A stretch of DNA of 28,367 bases from an uncultured Christensenellaceae bacterium (GTDB lineage: Bacteria; Bacillota; Clostridia; Christensenellales; Pumilibacteraceae), in assembly GCA_910588315.1 (NCBI GenBank), contig CAJUQF010000014.1:4075-32441 (forward strand). Reading direction: 5' to 3'. Position 1 is the first letter of the stretch. Every line of letters starts with the position of its first letter. Positions 14,725 through 23,080 of this stretch are shown piece after piece. The notes under the pieces are model-generated. The model was not told the DNA's origin and did not search any database. It worked only from the letters and a program-made list of their open reading frames with translations. The position numbers and the translations under genes were made by a program.

Positions 14725-15618
14725 ATGACAGCGATCGCGCGAAAAAGAATTTATAATTTTTTGATCGTTCCGTTTGCGATAATATTTTCCGGTGTTATCC
14801 GCGCGGTGATCGTACATATGTTTGTAGCGCCGTTCGACTTTGCGACGAGCGGCGTCACCGGTATCGGCGTAATGATAGAACATGTATCGGGATTTTCCGC
14901 GGGCTGGACAACGATAATACTCAACGCGCCGCTGCTGGTGCTGTCTTTTATATTCATAGGGAAACGTTTTACGGTAATATCCGGCATTTCGATCGCGCTG
15001 TCTGCCGTCGGCATGATACTTATGGACGCTTACAGCGAATACGTTCCGACGTACGCAAGTACGAATGCAAATCCCATATTCGCTGCGGTCGCTGCGGGCG
15101 TGCTCGGCGGCGTGGGGTTTGCAATGATGATCCGCGTCGGCGGCTCGACGGGCGGCAGCGATATTATCGCAATGCTCATACAGAAAAAGTTTCAGGCGAC
15201 CAATATTTCTTGGTTCGTGTACGGCGTGGATGCGGTAATAATATTCTCGTCGATTTTCGTGTACAAAAGCGACGGCGCGTTGTCGTTTATGACGCCGGTC
15301 ATGATGGCGCTTACCGAAGAATTCAGCCATGCCATGATAGGCGATCTGATCCTCACCGGTTTCAAGACCGCGCTCAAATTCGAGATAATCACCAATCAAC
15401 CGGAAGAACTCAGCGCCGAGCTTATCGAAAAGCTCGACAGGAGCGTCACGTGCAGTACCGTGACCGGCATGTATTCGCATAACGAAAAGTCGCTTTTGAT
15501 ATGCGTCATAAGAAAACGTCAGCTCGGCGACTTCAATAAGATACTTAAAAAATACCCGGATACGTTCGCGTACGTAATCGACGCGCGTGAGGTGTTCGGC
15601 GAAGGTTTCGACAGATAA
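14725..15618 (+). CDS. YitT family membrane protein (DUF161 + DUF2179)
   Basis: A 297-residue protein with an N-terminal block of five or six hydrophobic helices containing the family pattern ATSGVTGIGVMIEHVSG and GGSTGGSDIIAMLI, followed by a soluble C-terminal DUF2179 domain of about 80 residues (TVTGMYSHNEKSLLICVIRKRQ). Function is unknown; the family is widespread in Firmicutes and proposed to be a transporter. An AAGGAT ribosome-binding site precedes ATG 14725. It sits 33 nt after psd and 19 nt before htpG on the same strand, with no terminator visible on either side. Confidence 0.9.
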   Translation: MTAIARKRIYNFLIVPFAIIFSGVIRAVIVHMFVAPFDFATSGVTGIGVMIEHVSGFSAGWTTIILNAPLLVLSFIFIGKRFTVISGISIALSAVGMILMDAYSEYVPTYASTNANPIFAAVAAGVLGGVGFAMMIRVGGSTGGSDIIAMLIQKKFQATNISWFVYGVDAVIIFSSIFVYKSDGALSFMTPVMMALTEEFSHAMIGDLILTGFKTALKFEIITNQPEELSAELIEKLDRSVTCSTVTGMYSHNEKSLLICVIRKRQLGDFNKILKKYPDTFAYVIDAREVFGEGFDR

Positions 15619-15637
15619 ACGATAAGGAGATAATATA

Positions 15638-17524
15638 ATGAAAGAATTCAAAGCTCAATCTAAAAAACTGCTCGATCTCGTGATCAATTCCATTTACGTC
15701 AATCGCGAGATATTTTTGCGCGAGCTTATTTCAAACGCGTCCGACGCGCTCGATAAGCGCAGGTTCATGTCGCTCACCGACAGTGCGCTTGCCGCCGATT
15801 TCGCCATCGACATAAAAGCCGACAAAACGGAGCGTACGCTTACGATCTCGGACAACGGCGTGGGTATGACGGATAAAGAACTCGAGGACAATCTCGGCGT
15901 GATAGCCGCGAGCGGCACGGAAGAGTTCAAAAAAGCGCAGAAAGGAAAGCCCGACGAAAATCTGATCGGGCAGTTCGGCGTGGGATTTTACTCTGCGTTC
16001 ATGGTCGCCGAGAGAGTGACGGTTATCACGAAGAAGGCCGGGACGGACAAGGCGTTCAAGTGGACGTCGGACGGAGTGGAAGGTTTCGATATCGAGCCGT
16101 GCGAACGCGACGGCGCCGGTACGGACGTTATCGTCAAGCTCAAAGTCGACGGGGACGACGACAGGTATTCGGAGTATCTCGAAAATTACAAGATTTCGTC
16201 GCTCGTAAAGAAGTATTCCGATTATATCAGGTATCCGATACGTATGGCGGTGGAAACGCCGGTAGACGGCGGCGGAAAAGCCGAGGAGATAAAAACGCTC
16301 AATTCGATGACGCCGGTGTGGAAAAAGCAAAAGTCCGAGCTCGGCAAGACCGAACTCGACGATTTTTACAAACATTCGTATCATGATTATCGCGACCCGA
16401 TAATGCACATACAAATGCGCGTCGAAGGCGCTGTCGACTATACTGCGCTGCTGTTTGTGCCGAGCGAACCTGCGTACGATTATTACACCAAGGATTATAA
16501 ACGCGGACTGTCGCTTTACTGCAACGGCGTACTCATCATGGACTGCTGCGAAAAGCTCGTGCCGGAATATCTCGGTTTCGTGCGCGGAGTCGTAGATACG
16601 CCCGATCTTGCGCTCAACATTTCGCGCGAAACATTGCAGCACGACCGCAGGCTGACGGCGATAGCGAGCGGGCTGGAAAAGAAAATATTGTCCGAGTTCG
16701 AAAAACTGCTCAAAAACGACCGCGAAAAGTACGAGAAGATATTCGCGCAGTTCGGCAAGGCGATCAAGTTCGGAGCGTATAACAATTTCGGCGCGGACAA
16801 GGATAAGATAAAAGATCTGCTGCTTTATTATTCGGACGCGAGATCCAAGCTCGTTACGTACAAGGAATACACCGACGGTATGGATAAAGCCGCGCCCATA
16901 CTTTACGCGTGCGGCGAGACGCAGGAAAAGATCGCCATGCTGCCGCAGATCGAGGGCGCAAGAGAAAAAGGAAATGACGTTCTGTACTTCGTCGATCCCG
17001 TCGACGAGTTTATAGCGCGCATGCTCGAGGACTACGACGGACATAAGTTCGAAAATATCGCGTCCGGCGACGACGGCAAAAATATAGAAAAGAGCGGACA
17101 CAAAGAACTTTTAGAGCGCATGGAAAAATTGCTCAAATGTAAAGCCGCTGTAACCGCGACGGACAAGCTCAAATCGTACCCGGTATGTCTTGCGGCAAAG
17201 GGCGACGTGTCGCTCGAAATGGAACGTATAATGGACGCTATGGGCGGCGGCGTCAAAGCCGAGCGCGTTTTGCAGGTCAATCTCGACCACCCGGTGGTCA
17301 AGAATATGGAAAACATGCCCGACGATAAATTCGCCGATACCGTGACGGTGCTGTACAACGAGGCGCTGATCGCCGAGGGATACAAGACCGAACCCGAGTT
17401 TTTGCAGGCGGTCAACCGCTTGCTCGCCGGCGGCACGCCCGAAAAGAGCAAGCCGAAAGCGGCGCCCAAGGCAAAAGCAAAAGCAAAGGCAGAGCCTGCC
17501 GAAGATGAAAAACAAGACAAGTAA
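15638..17524 (+). CDS. htpG: Molecular chaperone HtpG (Hsp90)
   Basis: ATP-dependent cytoplasmic chaperone, 628 residues, full length. Seen in order: FKAQSKKLLDLVINSIY and IFLRELISNASDAL (GHKL ATPase with the catalytic Glu and Mg-binding Asn), DNGVGM, the lid region, GQFGVGFYSAFMVA, the middle domain with RGVVDTPDLALNISRETLQ (catalytic Arg loop), and the C-terminal dimerisation domain. After it comes an unusual ~28-residue Lys/Ala/Pro-rich tail (PKAKAKAKAEPAEDEKQDK), probably disordered. AAGGAG lies 7 nt before the ATG. The 3' end overlaps the next gene by 20 bp. Its place inside a lipid-gene operon is unusual. Confidence 0.97.
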   Translation: MKEFKAQSKKLLDLVINSIYVNREIFLRELISNASDALDKRRFMSLTDSALAADFAIDIKADKTERTLTISDNGVGMTDKELEDNLGVIAASGTEEFKKAQKGKPDENLIGQFGVGFYSAFMVAERVTVITKKAGTDKAFKWTSDGVEGFDIEPCERDGAGTDVIVKLKVDGDDDRYSEYLENYKISSLVKKYSDYIRYPIRMAVETPVDGGGKAEEIKTLNSMTPVWKKQKSELGKTELDDFYKHSYHDYRDPIMHIQMRVEGAVDYTALLFVPSEPAYDYYTKDYKRGLSLYCNGVLIMDCCEKLVPEYLGFVRGVVDTPDLALNISRETLQHDRRLTAIASGLEKKILSEFEKLLKNDREKYEKIFAQFGKAIKFGAYNNFGADKDKIKDLLLYYSDARSKLVTYKEYTDGMDKAAPILYACGETQEKIAMLPQIEGAREKGNDVLYFVDPVDEFIARMLEDYDGHKFENIASGDDGKNIEKSGHKELLERMEKLLKCKAAVTATDKLKSYPVCLAAKGDVSLEMERIMDAMGGGVKAERVLQVNLDHPVVKNMENMPDDKFADTVTVLYNEALIAEGYKTEPEFLQAVNRLLAGGTPEKSKPKAAPKAKAKAKAEPAEDEKQDK

Positions 17525-18284
17525 AGTAGTAGTCATATCCGGTACGTCGAGCGGGATCGGCAAAGCGCTTGCCGAGCTGTATCGTCGCGACGGACATACG
17601 GTTATAGGCTTATCGAGAAGCGCACAGCCGCCCGATATAGCCGTCGACGTTACCGATCATGCCGCGGTAGAGCAAGCGATAGGCGAAGTGTACGAAAGAT
17701 ACGGCAGGATCGACACCGTAATAGCCAATGCCGGCGGCGGACTGTCGGGCGCGACAGAACTGTTGCCGCAAAACGAAGTGCGGGCGCAAACGGAACTCAA
17801 TTTTTTGGGCGCGCTCAATCTTGTTAAATGTGCGCTCGGCGGCATGAAACAAGGTAGCAACGTCGTATTCATTTCATCGGCGTGCGCGCTGTTCGCCCTG
17901 CCGTTCCGCGCAATGTACTGTTCGAGCAAAGCGGCGGTCAACATGGCGGCGTTCGGACTGTATATGGAACTTAAAAGTTGCGGTATACGCGTCAGTTCTA
18001 TATGCCCCGGCGATATAAAAACAAACTTTACGGCAAACAGAGTCAAGTATTCGGACGGCGGCGCGAGATACGGCGAAGCGCCTAAAAAGTCCGCAGACAA
18101 GATCGACGGCAGGGAACATAAGCGAATGAGCTTGGATACCGCCGCAAGAAAGATATACAAATATTCCGACAAATGCAAAAAGCCTTTGTACATAGTCGGA
18201 TTCAAGTACAAAGTTCTCAACTTCCTTCGGCACATACTGCCGCAAAAACTCTTTCTCGACCTTACGGCAAAATTGTTTGCATAA
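17505..18284 (+). CDS. Short-chain dehydrogenase/reductase (SDR family)
   Basis: A 259-residue classical SDR, an NAD(P)-dependent oxidoreductase of unknown substrate. Seen: the nucleotide-binding motif SGTSSGIGKA, the NAG motif (VIANAGGG), the catalytic serine in VVFISSA, and the YCSSK catalytic Tyr-Lys pair, followed by ICPGDIKTNF. The C-terminal ~60 residues are basic, with a hydrophobic stretch (FLRHILPQKLFLDLTAKLF) that may contact the membrane, as in several lipid-acting SDRs. It overlaps htpG by 20 bp and is followed after 5 nt by the GH36-like gene, so it is probably co-transcribed. The ribosome-binding site is weak. Confidence 0.9.
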   Translation: MKNKTSKVVVISGTSSGIGKALAELYRRDGHTVIGLSRSAQPPDIAVDVTDHAAVEQAIGEVYERYGRIDTVIANAGGGLSGATELLPQNEVRAQTELNFLGALNLVKCALGGMKQGSNVVFISSACALFALPFRAMYCSSKAAVNMAAFGLYMELKSCGIRVSSICPGDIKTNFTANRVKYSDGGARYGEAPKKSADKIDGREHKRMSLDTAARKIYKYSDKCKKPLYIVGFKYKVLNFLRHILPQKLFLDLTAKLFA

Positions 18285-18289
18285 ATATT

Positions 18290-19939
18290 ATGATCAAGAT
18301 CGAAAACGATATTTTTTATATGTCTGCCGGCGAAACGTGCTACGTACTGAAAAACGTCGGCGGAAAACTCAAACACGTTTATTTCGGAAAACGCGTCGAG
18401 CCGGAAGATGATTTGTCTGCGCTCGGCGGAACGTACGGCGACGAGTTCGAGTGCGCGACGCTCGGCGGCAAGCCGACCGACTTCGTGTTGGATTCCGCCG
18501 AAGTGCTTGCGAAAAAGCCGAGCGGCGATCTTATGCTTTCGGGCGGTAAAACGTTGAAAATCGTACTTCGCGATAAGAAGAACGCGCTCAAGGCGGAAAT
18601 ACTGTATACGCCGTATTCGCGCGGCGGGTTTTCGAGAAGTACGATCGTATACAACGAGAGCGCATCGCAATTATCGCTCGGTATGATGACGCAATCGATA
18701 GTGCAGATCGGTTCGCCCGTAAAAACCGAGTTCGATGGATTCAAGGTCACGGGAATAGCGGATTGCAACGATCGGGTAGGCGAAGCGTACGGGTTTTTAT
18801 GTCCGTATCTCGACGGCAAGATCGAATTACGCGACGGTTATGCGCTGTGCGAGCAAAATGCGGGAAAACTTGCGCCCGGCAAGAATTTCCGTTCCGCGGA
18901 AATGCTCGCCGTGTATTCCGATCACGGGTTCGGCGGCATGTCGCGTGTGTTTCACGACATATTGCGCGAGTGCTTGGGTTACGAGTATCAAAGCACGCGC
19001 CGCAGTCAGACTGCGCTGTTCCTTCCGTCTATGCCGTGCGAAAAAGTCAAGGCTGCCGCCGCAAATGCGTACGAACTCGGTTGCGACGTCATGGCGGTTG
19101 ATTTCGGTGAGTACGAAGAGCGCGAGATCGCACAGATCGCCGAGGCTTGCAGGGCGGTCGGGATCAGCCCGGGACTCCGTGTAAATACCGACGGCATCAA
19201 AAAACCGAGCGCGGCTTGCGTGGCGGAATGCAAACCGCTCGGTACCGGATATTTTATAGACAAGACTGACGAAAACGCCGCGTCATCGCTTATGACGGCG
19301 GTGGAGCGCGTTGTTCGCGAAAACGGGATCAGATATGTATTGACGGAATTTGCGGGTTCGCCGAAAGAAAAAGCGCTTGCCGCGGCTGTATATCGCATGT
19401 GCGCGTCGCTCAGAGCGGACATGCCCGAAGTTTGCATCGAATGGGGCAATACGATCGACCCGATAGGTAAAAATATTTCGCTGTGTTTTCCGCCGTGCGT
19501 GCTGCGTGCCGTGGTGCGCCCGTCGAAACGAAATTTAAAACAGGCTTTCGATCGTGCGACGTTCGGCGCGCTCGCGTACGAGTTCGATCCGGCATCTGTG
19601 TCCGACGATATAAAACGCGCGGTGCGCGCGCAGATATTTTCGTATCAGGACGACGCGCCCATAGTAATGAACGGCGATCTGTATTTGCTGAACGGCGACG
19701 GATTCAATAAAATGTCGGTAACAAAGGACAAATCGAAAGCGTATGCTGTTTGCACGACACGAGCCGCAGGCGGCAGGGTAAGGCTTTACGGTTTGGACGA
19801 ACATAATCTGTATCACGTCCGCGAAAAGAACAAAACGTTTTCCGGTGCGGCGCTCATGTATTACGGCATAGACGTCCCCGCATCGGAAGAACAAAGCACC
19901 GTTGCATTCCATATCCGTCAGGTCGCCGATTACGAATAA
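18290..19939 (+). CDS. Divergent GH36-like (alpha-galactosidase family) protein
   Basis: A 549-residue protein. The N-terminal beta-sandwich (ETCYVLKNVGGKLKHVYFGKRV ... DNDRVGEA-like region) and a following TIM-barrel-like part match the GH36 layout by eye, but it is shorter than the usual ~720 residues. The barrel motifs are altered: the strand that normally carries the KWD nucleophile reads YVLTEFAGSP (Glu353 near that place), while an aspartate is kept near the acid/base position (EWGNTIDPIG, Asp390). It may be an inactive or re-purposed glycosidase. The ATG at 18290 gives the family N-terminus; the frame extends to 18173, inside the SDR gene. There is no signal peptide. Assignment rests on pattern memory, not a search. 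Confidence 0.7.
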   Translation: MIKIENDIFYMSAGETCYVLKNVGGKLKHVYFGKRVEPEDDLSALGGTYGDEFECATLGGKPTDFVLDSAEVLAKKPSGDLMLSGGKTLKIVLRDKKNALKAEILYTPYSRGGFSRSTIVYNESASQLSLGMMTQSIVQIGSPVKTEFDGFKVTGIADCNDRVGEAYGFLCPYLDGKIELRDGYALCEQNAGKLAPGKNFRSAEMLAVYSDHGFGGMSRVFHDILRECLGYEYQSTRRSQTALFLPSMPCEKVKAAAANAYELGCDVMAVDFGEYEEREIAQIAEACRAVGISPGLRVNTDGIKKPSAACVAECKPLGTGYFIDKTDENAASSLMTAVERVVRENGIRYVLTEFAGSPKEKALAAAVYRMCASLRADMPEVCIEWGNTIDPIGKNISLCFPPCVLRAVVRPSKRNLKQAFDRATFGALAYEFDPASVSDDIKRAVRAQIFSYQDDAPIVMNGDLYLLNGDGFNKMSVTKDKSKAYAVCTTRAAGGRVRLYGLDEHNLYHVREKNKTFSGAALMYYGIDVPASEEQSTVAFHIRQVADYE

Positions 19940-19977
19940 TCCGTCGTGACGTTTGCGACAGAGCAATAAATAAAGTA

Positions 19978-20005
19978 ACGGCAGACGGTCTGCCTGCCCT
20001 ACGAA
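19978..20005. repeat. REP-like half-element after the GH36-like gene
   Basis: GGCAGA / TCTGCC hairpin followed by CCCTACGAA (read on the minus strand: TTCGTAGGG plus hairpin) and the usual tail (TTGCACAATGTAA). It starts 38 nt after the stop and may serve as the 3' end structure of the operon. Confidence 0.6.
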
Positions 20006-20099
20006 TTGCACAATGTAACGCTTTGTTATAGATAAAGAAAATTACGGTTGACATCATAACGCATATCCATTTTATTGTAAAGCAATTATAAACTCGCCC

Positions 20100-20189
20100 T
20101 TCGTAGGGAGCTTTAGATCTCCTTGCGCTCCGCATGTTGTAAAACCGTAATTCATAGAGTGGCAGGCAAGAATTTGACCACCATACGAA
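20100..20189. repeat. Degenerate paired REP-like element
   Basis: TTCGTAGGG at the left and CATACGAA at the right bound about 90 bp with decayed left and right hairpins; the usual tail (TTACACAATGTAA) follows. Together with 19978-20005 it fills most of the spacer between the GH36-like gene and the M18 gene. Confidence 0.6.
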
Positions 20190-20237
20190 TTACACAATGT
20201 AAATGTTTATTACATGACATATAAATTATCGCAAATC

Positions 20238-20270
20238 AAAAAGCGCAACGAAATCATCGTCGCGCTTTTT
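20238..20270 (-). terminator. Terminator of the M18 aminopeptidase gene (bidirectional form)
   Basis: AAAAAGCGC (20238-20246) pairs with GCGCTTTTT (20262-20270), with inner ACGA / TCGT pairs. On the minus strand the T run ends the transcript 27 nt after the aminopeptidase stop; the symmetry would also stop plus-strand transcription. Confidence 0.75.
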
Positions 20271-20296
20271 GTGTTCTTGAAATTTATTTTATCGTT

Positions 20297-21658
20297 CTAT
20301 TTAATAAACGCCGAAAATGCTTTATGCGCCGAGTATACGTCCGCTTTGGACACAAGCTCGTACGGTGCGTGCATGGAGAGAACGGGTACGCCCATATCGA
20401 CGGTATCGATGTTGTTTTTGGCGATGTACTTGGCAACGGTGCCGCCGCCGCCGAGATCGACTCTGCCGAGTTCGCCGGTCTGCCAGATAACGCCTGCTTT
20501 ATTGAACACGCCGCGAAGGTATCCGACATATTCCGCCGATGCGTCGTTCGAGCCGGACTTGCCGCGCGCGCCGGTGAATTTGTTCATGGTAACGCCGTAT
20601 CCGACGAGTCCCACGTTGTTCTCTTCGAACGCCGATGCGAAGTCGGGATCGTACGCCGCCGTAACGTCTGCGGATAAGCACATCGATTTTTCGCGAAGTA
20701 CGGCGGGGTTTACACCGTAGCTCTTGGCTATTTCGTTGAGAAGATCGTCGATTATGACGCACTGCATGCCGGTATTGCCTTCCGAACCGATCTCTTCCTT
20801 ATCGGCGAGAATGGTAAGAACGGTCTTATCGGTCTCGGTCTCGAGCGTAGCCGTGATCTCGGGGTAAGCGCACACGCTGTCGTCGTGTCCGTATGCGGCA
20901 AGCAGCGAACGGTCGAGTCCTACGTCTCGCGCTTTGACGGCGGGAACGGCTTGGATCTCTGCGCTTAAAAAGTCCTCTTCGATCATACCGTACTTTTCGT
21001 TGAGCAACTTGAGCACGCCGAGCTTGACGGCGTTTTTGTCCTCGCCGGCGACCGGCATGCCGCCGACAAGAATATTAAGATTTTCCGCCTCGAAACCTTC
21101 GCCGATCGTCTTTTTGTTCAGGTCTTGCGAAAGGTGGGGTAAAAGATCGGTTATGTAGAAAACAGGATCGGTCTCGTCCTCGCCGATATTCACGGCGACT
21201 GTTTTTCCGGAAGAAAGAACTACTACGCCGTGAAGCGCCAGCGGAATGGTGAGCCACTGGTATTTTTTTATCCCGCCGTAGTAATGCGTTTTGAGATACG
21301 CCATGTTCGATTTTTCGTAGAGCGGCACCTGTTTGAGATCGAGTCTCGGACTGTCTACATGCGCGACGAGTATGCGCACGCCGGTCTTTGCAATGTCCGC
21401 CGTGCCCGCACGTAAAAGGAACAGACTTTTGCCGCGGTTATTGTAGTAAAGCTTTGCGCCTTTGTCTATCTTTGCGCCGAGCGTGTAAGGCTTATAACCG
21501 GCTTTTTCTACCATCGCGACGGTTTCGGCGACGCATTCGCGTTCGGTCTTGCCGCAGTCGAGAAACTTTTTGTAGCCTTCGCAGTAGTCGAAAATGCGCT
21601 TGCGCTCTTTCTCGTCGGCGGAAGCATATACGTTTTGTTTTTTGTACGTGAGTTCCAT
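20297..21658 (-). CDS. M18 family aminopeptidase
   Basis: A 453-residue cytosolic zinc aminopeptidase that removes N-terminal, often acidic or neutral, residues from peptides. M18 metal and catalytic motifs are visible: AHVDSPRLDLK, the Asp-containing AAYGHDDSVCAY, LADKEEIGSEGNTG (general base and metal Glu) and VLSMHAPYELVSKADVY. Length matches bacterial M18 enzymes. AGGAG lies 10 nt before ATG 21658 and a good promoter lies upstream. It is a single-gene unit between two repeat-rich spacers. Confidence 0.94.
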   Translation of the reverse strand: MELTYKKQNVYASADEKERKRIFDYCEGYKKFLDCGKTERECVAETVAMVEKAGYKPYTLGAKIDKGAKLYYNNRGKSLFLLRAGTADIAKTGVRILVAHVDSPRLDLKQVPLYEKSNMAYLKTHYYGGIKKYQWLTIPLALHGVVVLSSGKTVAVNIGEDETDPVFYITDLLPHLSQDLNKKTIGEGFEAENLNILVGGMPVAGEDKNAVKLGVLKLLNEKYGMIEEDFLSAEIQAVPAVKARDVGLDRSLLAAYGHDDSVCAYPEITATLETETDKTVLTILADKEEIGSEGNTGMQCVIIDDLLNEIAKSYGVNPAVLREKSMCLSADVTAAYDPDFASAFEENNVGLVGYGVTMNKFTGARGKSGSNDASAEYVGYLRGVFNKAGVIWQTGELGRVDLGGGGTVAKYIAKNNIDTVDMGVPVLSMHAPYELVSKADVYSAHKAFSAFIK

Positions 21659-21694
21659 AGTATCGTTTCTCCTATATTATTTTTTATAATAATC

Positions 21695-21723
21695 ATTATA
21701 AACTTTATGTCGAAAAAAAGCAA
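21695..21723 (-). promoter_or_regulatory. Promoter of the M18 aminopeptidase gene
   Basis: Minus strand TTGCTT (21723-21718), 17-nt spacer, TATAAT (21700-21695); about 30 nt of leader with AGGAG. Confidence 0.7.
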
Positions 21724-21816
21724 TCGAATGAATATACGCAAACGGAAAAGCAATGAAAGAATCGACGCGTACGGATATCTATATATGGAATATTGTAAAG
21801 TAATAACGGAAAGATG

Positions 21817-21903
21817 TTCGTAGGGAGCGACGCCACCGGCGCTCCGCTTATGGCGAGACAATAATCCGAGAAACGGCAGGCAAGGGTCTGCCTGCCCTAC
21901 GAA
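21817..21903. repeat. Paired REP-like (BIME-type) element
   Basis: An 87-bp element from TTCGTAGGG to CCCTACGAA. The left hairpin is GGAGCG ... CGCTCC with a different loop (ACGCCACCGG); the right hairpin is GGCAGGCA / TGCCTGCC with loop AGGGTC, as at 9469-9501. The tail following it is GTACGCAACAAAATTGCTTTGC. Confidence 0.75.
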
Positions 21904-21955
21904 GTACGCAACAAAATTGCTTTGCATAATAATAACGACAGATCATCGTCCATTG

Positions 21956-22076
21956 TGTCATTTCGAGCTTGTCGAGAAATCTAATAGAATAAAGAGAGAA
22001 CCTAATATATTTATTCATACATATCGTTTTGTAAATAAGATTTCTCCGCTCCGTTTACGCTGCGGTCGAAATGACA
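21956..22076. repeat. Second inverted-repeat element (TGTCATTTCGA family)
   Basis: A 121-bp element with perfect 11-bp terminal inverted repeats, TGTCATTTCGA (21956-21966) and TCGAAATGACA (22066-22076), and inner inverted AGAAATCT / AGATTTCT. MITE-like elements with these ends recur in many gut bacterial genomes (from memory). It lies between two REP-like pairs and is unrelated to them in sequence. Confidence 0.75.
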
Positions 22077-22098
22077 AAATTGGAAATGCACAACACCA

Positions 22099-22185
22099 TT
22101 CGTAGGGAGCGCAGACCCTTGCGCTCCGCTTGTGGCAAAGCAATAAATCGTGAAGTGGCGGTTAAGGTTCTGACCGCCCTACGAA
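22099..22185. repeat. Paired REP-like (BIME-type) element
   Basis: An 87-bp element from TTCGTAGGG to CCCTACGAA. The left hairpin is GGAGCGCA / TGCGCTCC with loop GACCCT; the right hairpin is GGCGGT ... ACCGCC. The tail GTACACAACAAAAATGC follows. Confidence 0.75.
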
Positions 22186-22216
22186 GTACACAACAAAAAT
22201 GCTTTACGATACCAAA

Positions 22217-22240
22217 CGGAACGCCGTGGCGTCGTTCCAT
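22217..22240. repeat. Variant hairpin GGAACG...CGTTCC sharing the repeat tail
   Basis: A second copy of the variant seen at 9711-9735, differing in the loop (GTGG for GAGG) and again followed by the family tail (ATAAATTGCATAACATGAATGC). Confidence 0.6.
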
Positions 22241-22362
22241 ATAAATTGCATAACATGAATGCTTTACGATGTGTAAAGAAATTATGATGGATCGTAGCGT
22301 GATTCTCCATAGATAATATATGAAATATTTTATAAACCTTTGTAAAATGGCGTGTCAAATAT

Positions 22363-22391
22363 TTGCGTATTCTGTCCGATTGTGTTATATT
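22363..22391 (+). promoter_or_regulatory. Promoter of hpt
   Basis: TTGCGT (22363-22368), 17-nt spacer, TATATT (22386-22391); about 36 nt of leader with GGAG before the ATG. No purine-riboswitch-like sequence is visible. Confidence 0.6.
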
Positions 22392-22433
22392 ATGAGAGTG
22401 CTTTTTCAATTCACATCGGCACGCGGAGCAGAC

Positions 22434-22973
22434 ATGAACAAAGACTTGCAAAGCATAGTTCTCACGGAAGAACAAATAGCGCAAAAAGTTAAAGACGCAG
22501 CCAAGTGGCTTGACGAGCGTTATGCGGGAAAGAAACCGCTCGCCGTCAGCGTGCTTAAAGGCAGCGTCATGTTTTTTTGCGATCTTGTCCGCGCCATGAA
22601 AACGCCGGTGCAGATCGACTTTATGACCGTATCGTCGTACGGCGCAAACTCCGAGTCGTCGGGCATGCCGAAGATCGTCATGGATCTTGCGGCGTCGGTA
22701 AAAGACAGGGACGTTTTGTTGGTCGAAGATATAGTCGATTCCGGCTACACGCTTTTGCGTATGAAAAAACTTCTCACCGACAGAGGCGCAAAATCGTTTA
22801 CCACCGTTGCGCTTTTCGACAAACCGTCGCGCAGGCAGGTGGATATTAAAGCCGATTACGCATGTTTCGAAATAGGCGACGAGTTTATTGTCGGTTACGG
22901 ATTGGACTACGCACAGCAATACAGAAATTTGCCGTATGTCGGCATACTCAAACGCGAGATTTACGAAAAGTAA
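22434..22973 (+). CDS. hpt: Hypoxanthine-guanine phosphoribosyltransferase
   Basis: Salvages hypoxanthine and guanine to IMP and GMP using phosphoribosyl pyrophosphate; cytoplasmic, 179 residues. The PRPP-binding motif VLLVEDIVDSGYTL, the early VLKGSVMFFCDLVR loop, the SSYGANSES flexible loop and the C-terminal VGYGLDYAQQYRNLPYVGIL are all typical of bacterial Hpt. ATG 22434 is chosen for its GGAG 5 nt upstream and the family N-terminus; the frame extends to 22320 through promoter sequence. The purine permease gene follows after 107 nt with no clear terminator between. Confidence 0.95.
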   Translation: MNKDLQSIVLTEEQIAQKVKDAAKWLDERYAGKKPLAVSVLKGSVMFFCDLVRAMKTPVQIDFMTVSSYGANSESSGMPKIVMDLAASVKDRDVLLVEDIVDSGYTLLRMKKLLTDRGAKSFTTVALFDKPSRRQVDIKADYACFEIGDEFIVGYGLDYAQQYRNLPYVGILKREIYEK

Positions 22974-23080
22974 TTTCTCGCTTTTTAATGTTAAAGTAAA
23001 CTTTTTTCGCTTGCTTCTTCGCTTTTTAGTGTCCACTGACCGAGAATATCGGTTAAATAAAAATAATAGAAGGAGAGTCT

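Noticed and set aside
13807..15651. 614-codon minus-strand ORF antisense to psd and yitT
   Set aside because: It overlaps two well-supported genes, has Arg/Tyr/His-rich composition typical of an antisense shadow, and shows no domain or ribosome-binding site.
15731..17101. 456-codon minus-strand ORF antisense to htpG
   Set aside because: A shadow of the codon bias of htpG; no recognisable protein motif.
21917..22105. 62-codon ORF within the TGTCATTTCGA element
   Set aside because: It is the translation of the repeat itself and would be present at every copy.
22974..23080. Purine riboswitch before the permease gene
   Set aside because: I looked for the conserved three-way-junction core expected before pbuG-type genes and did not see it here or before hpt.
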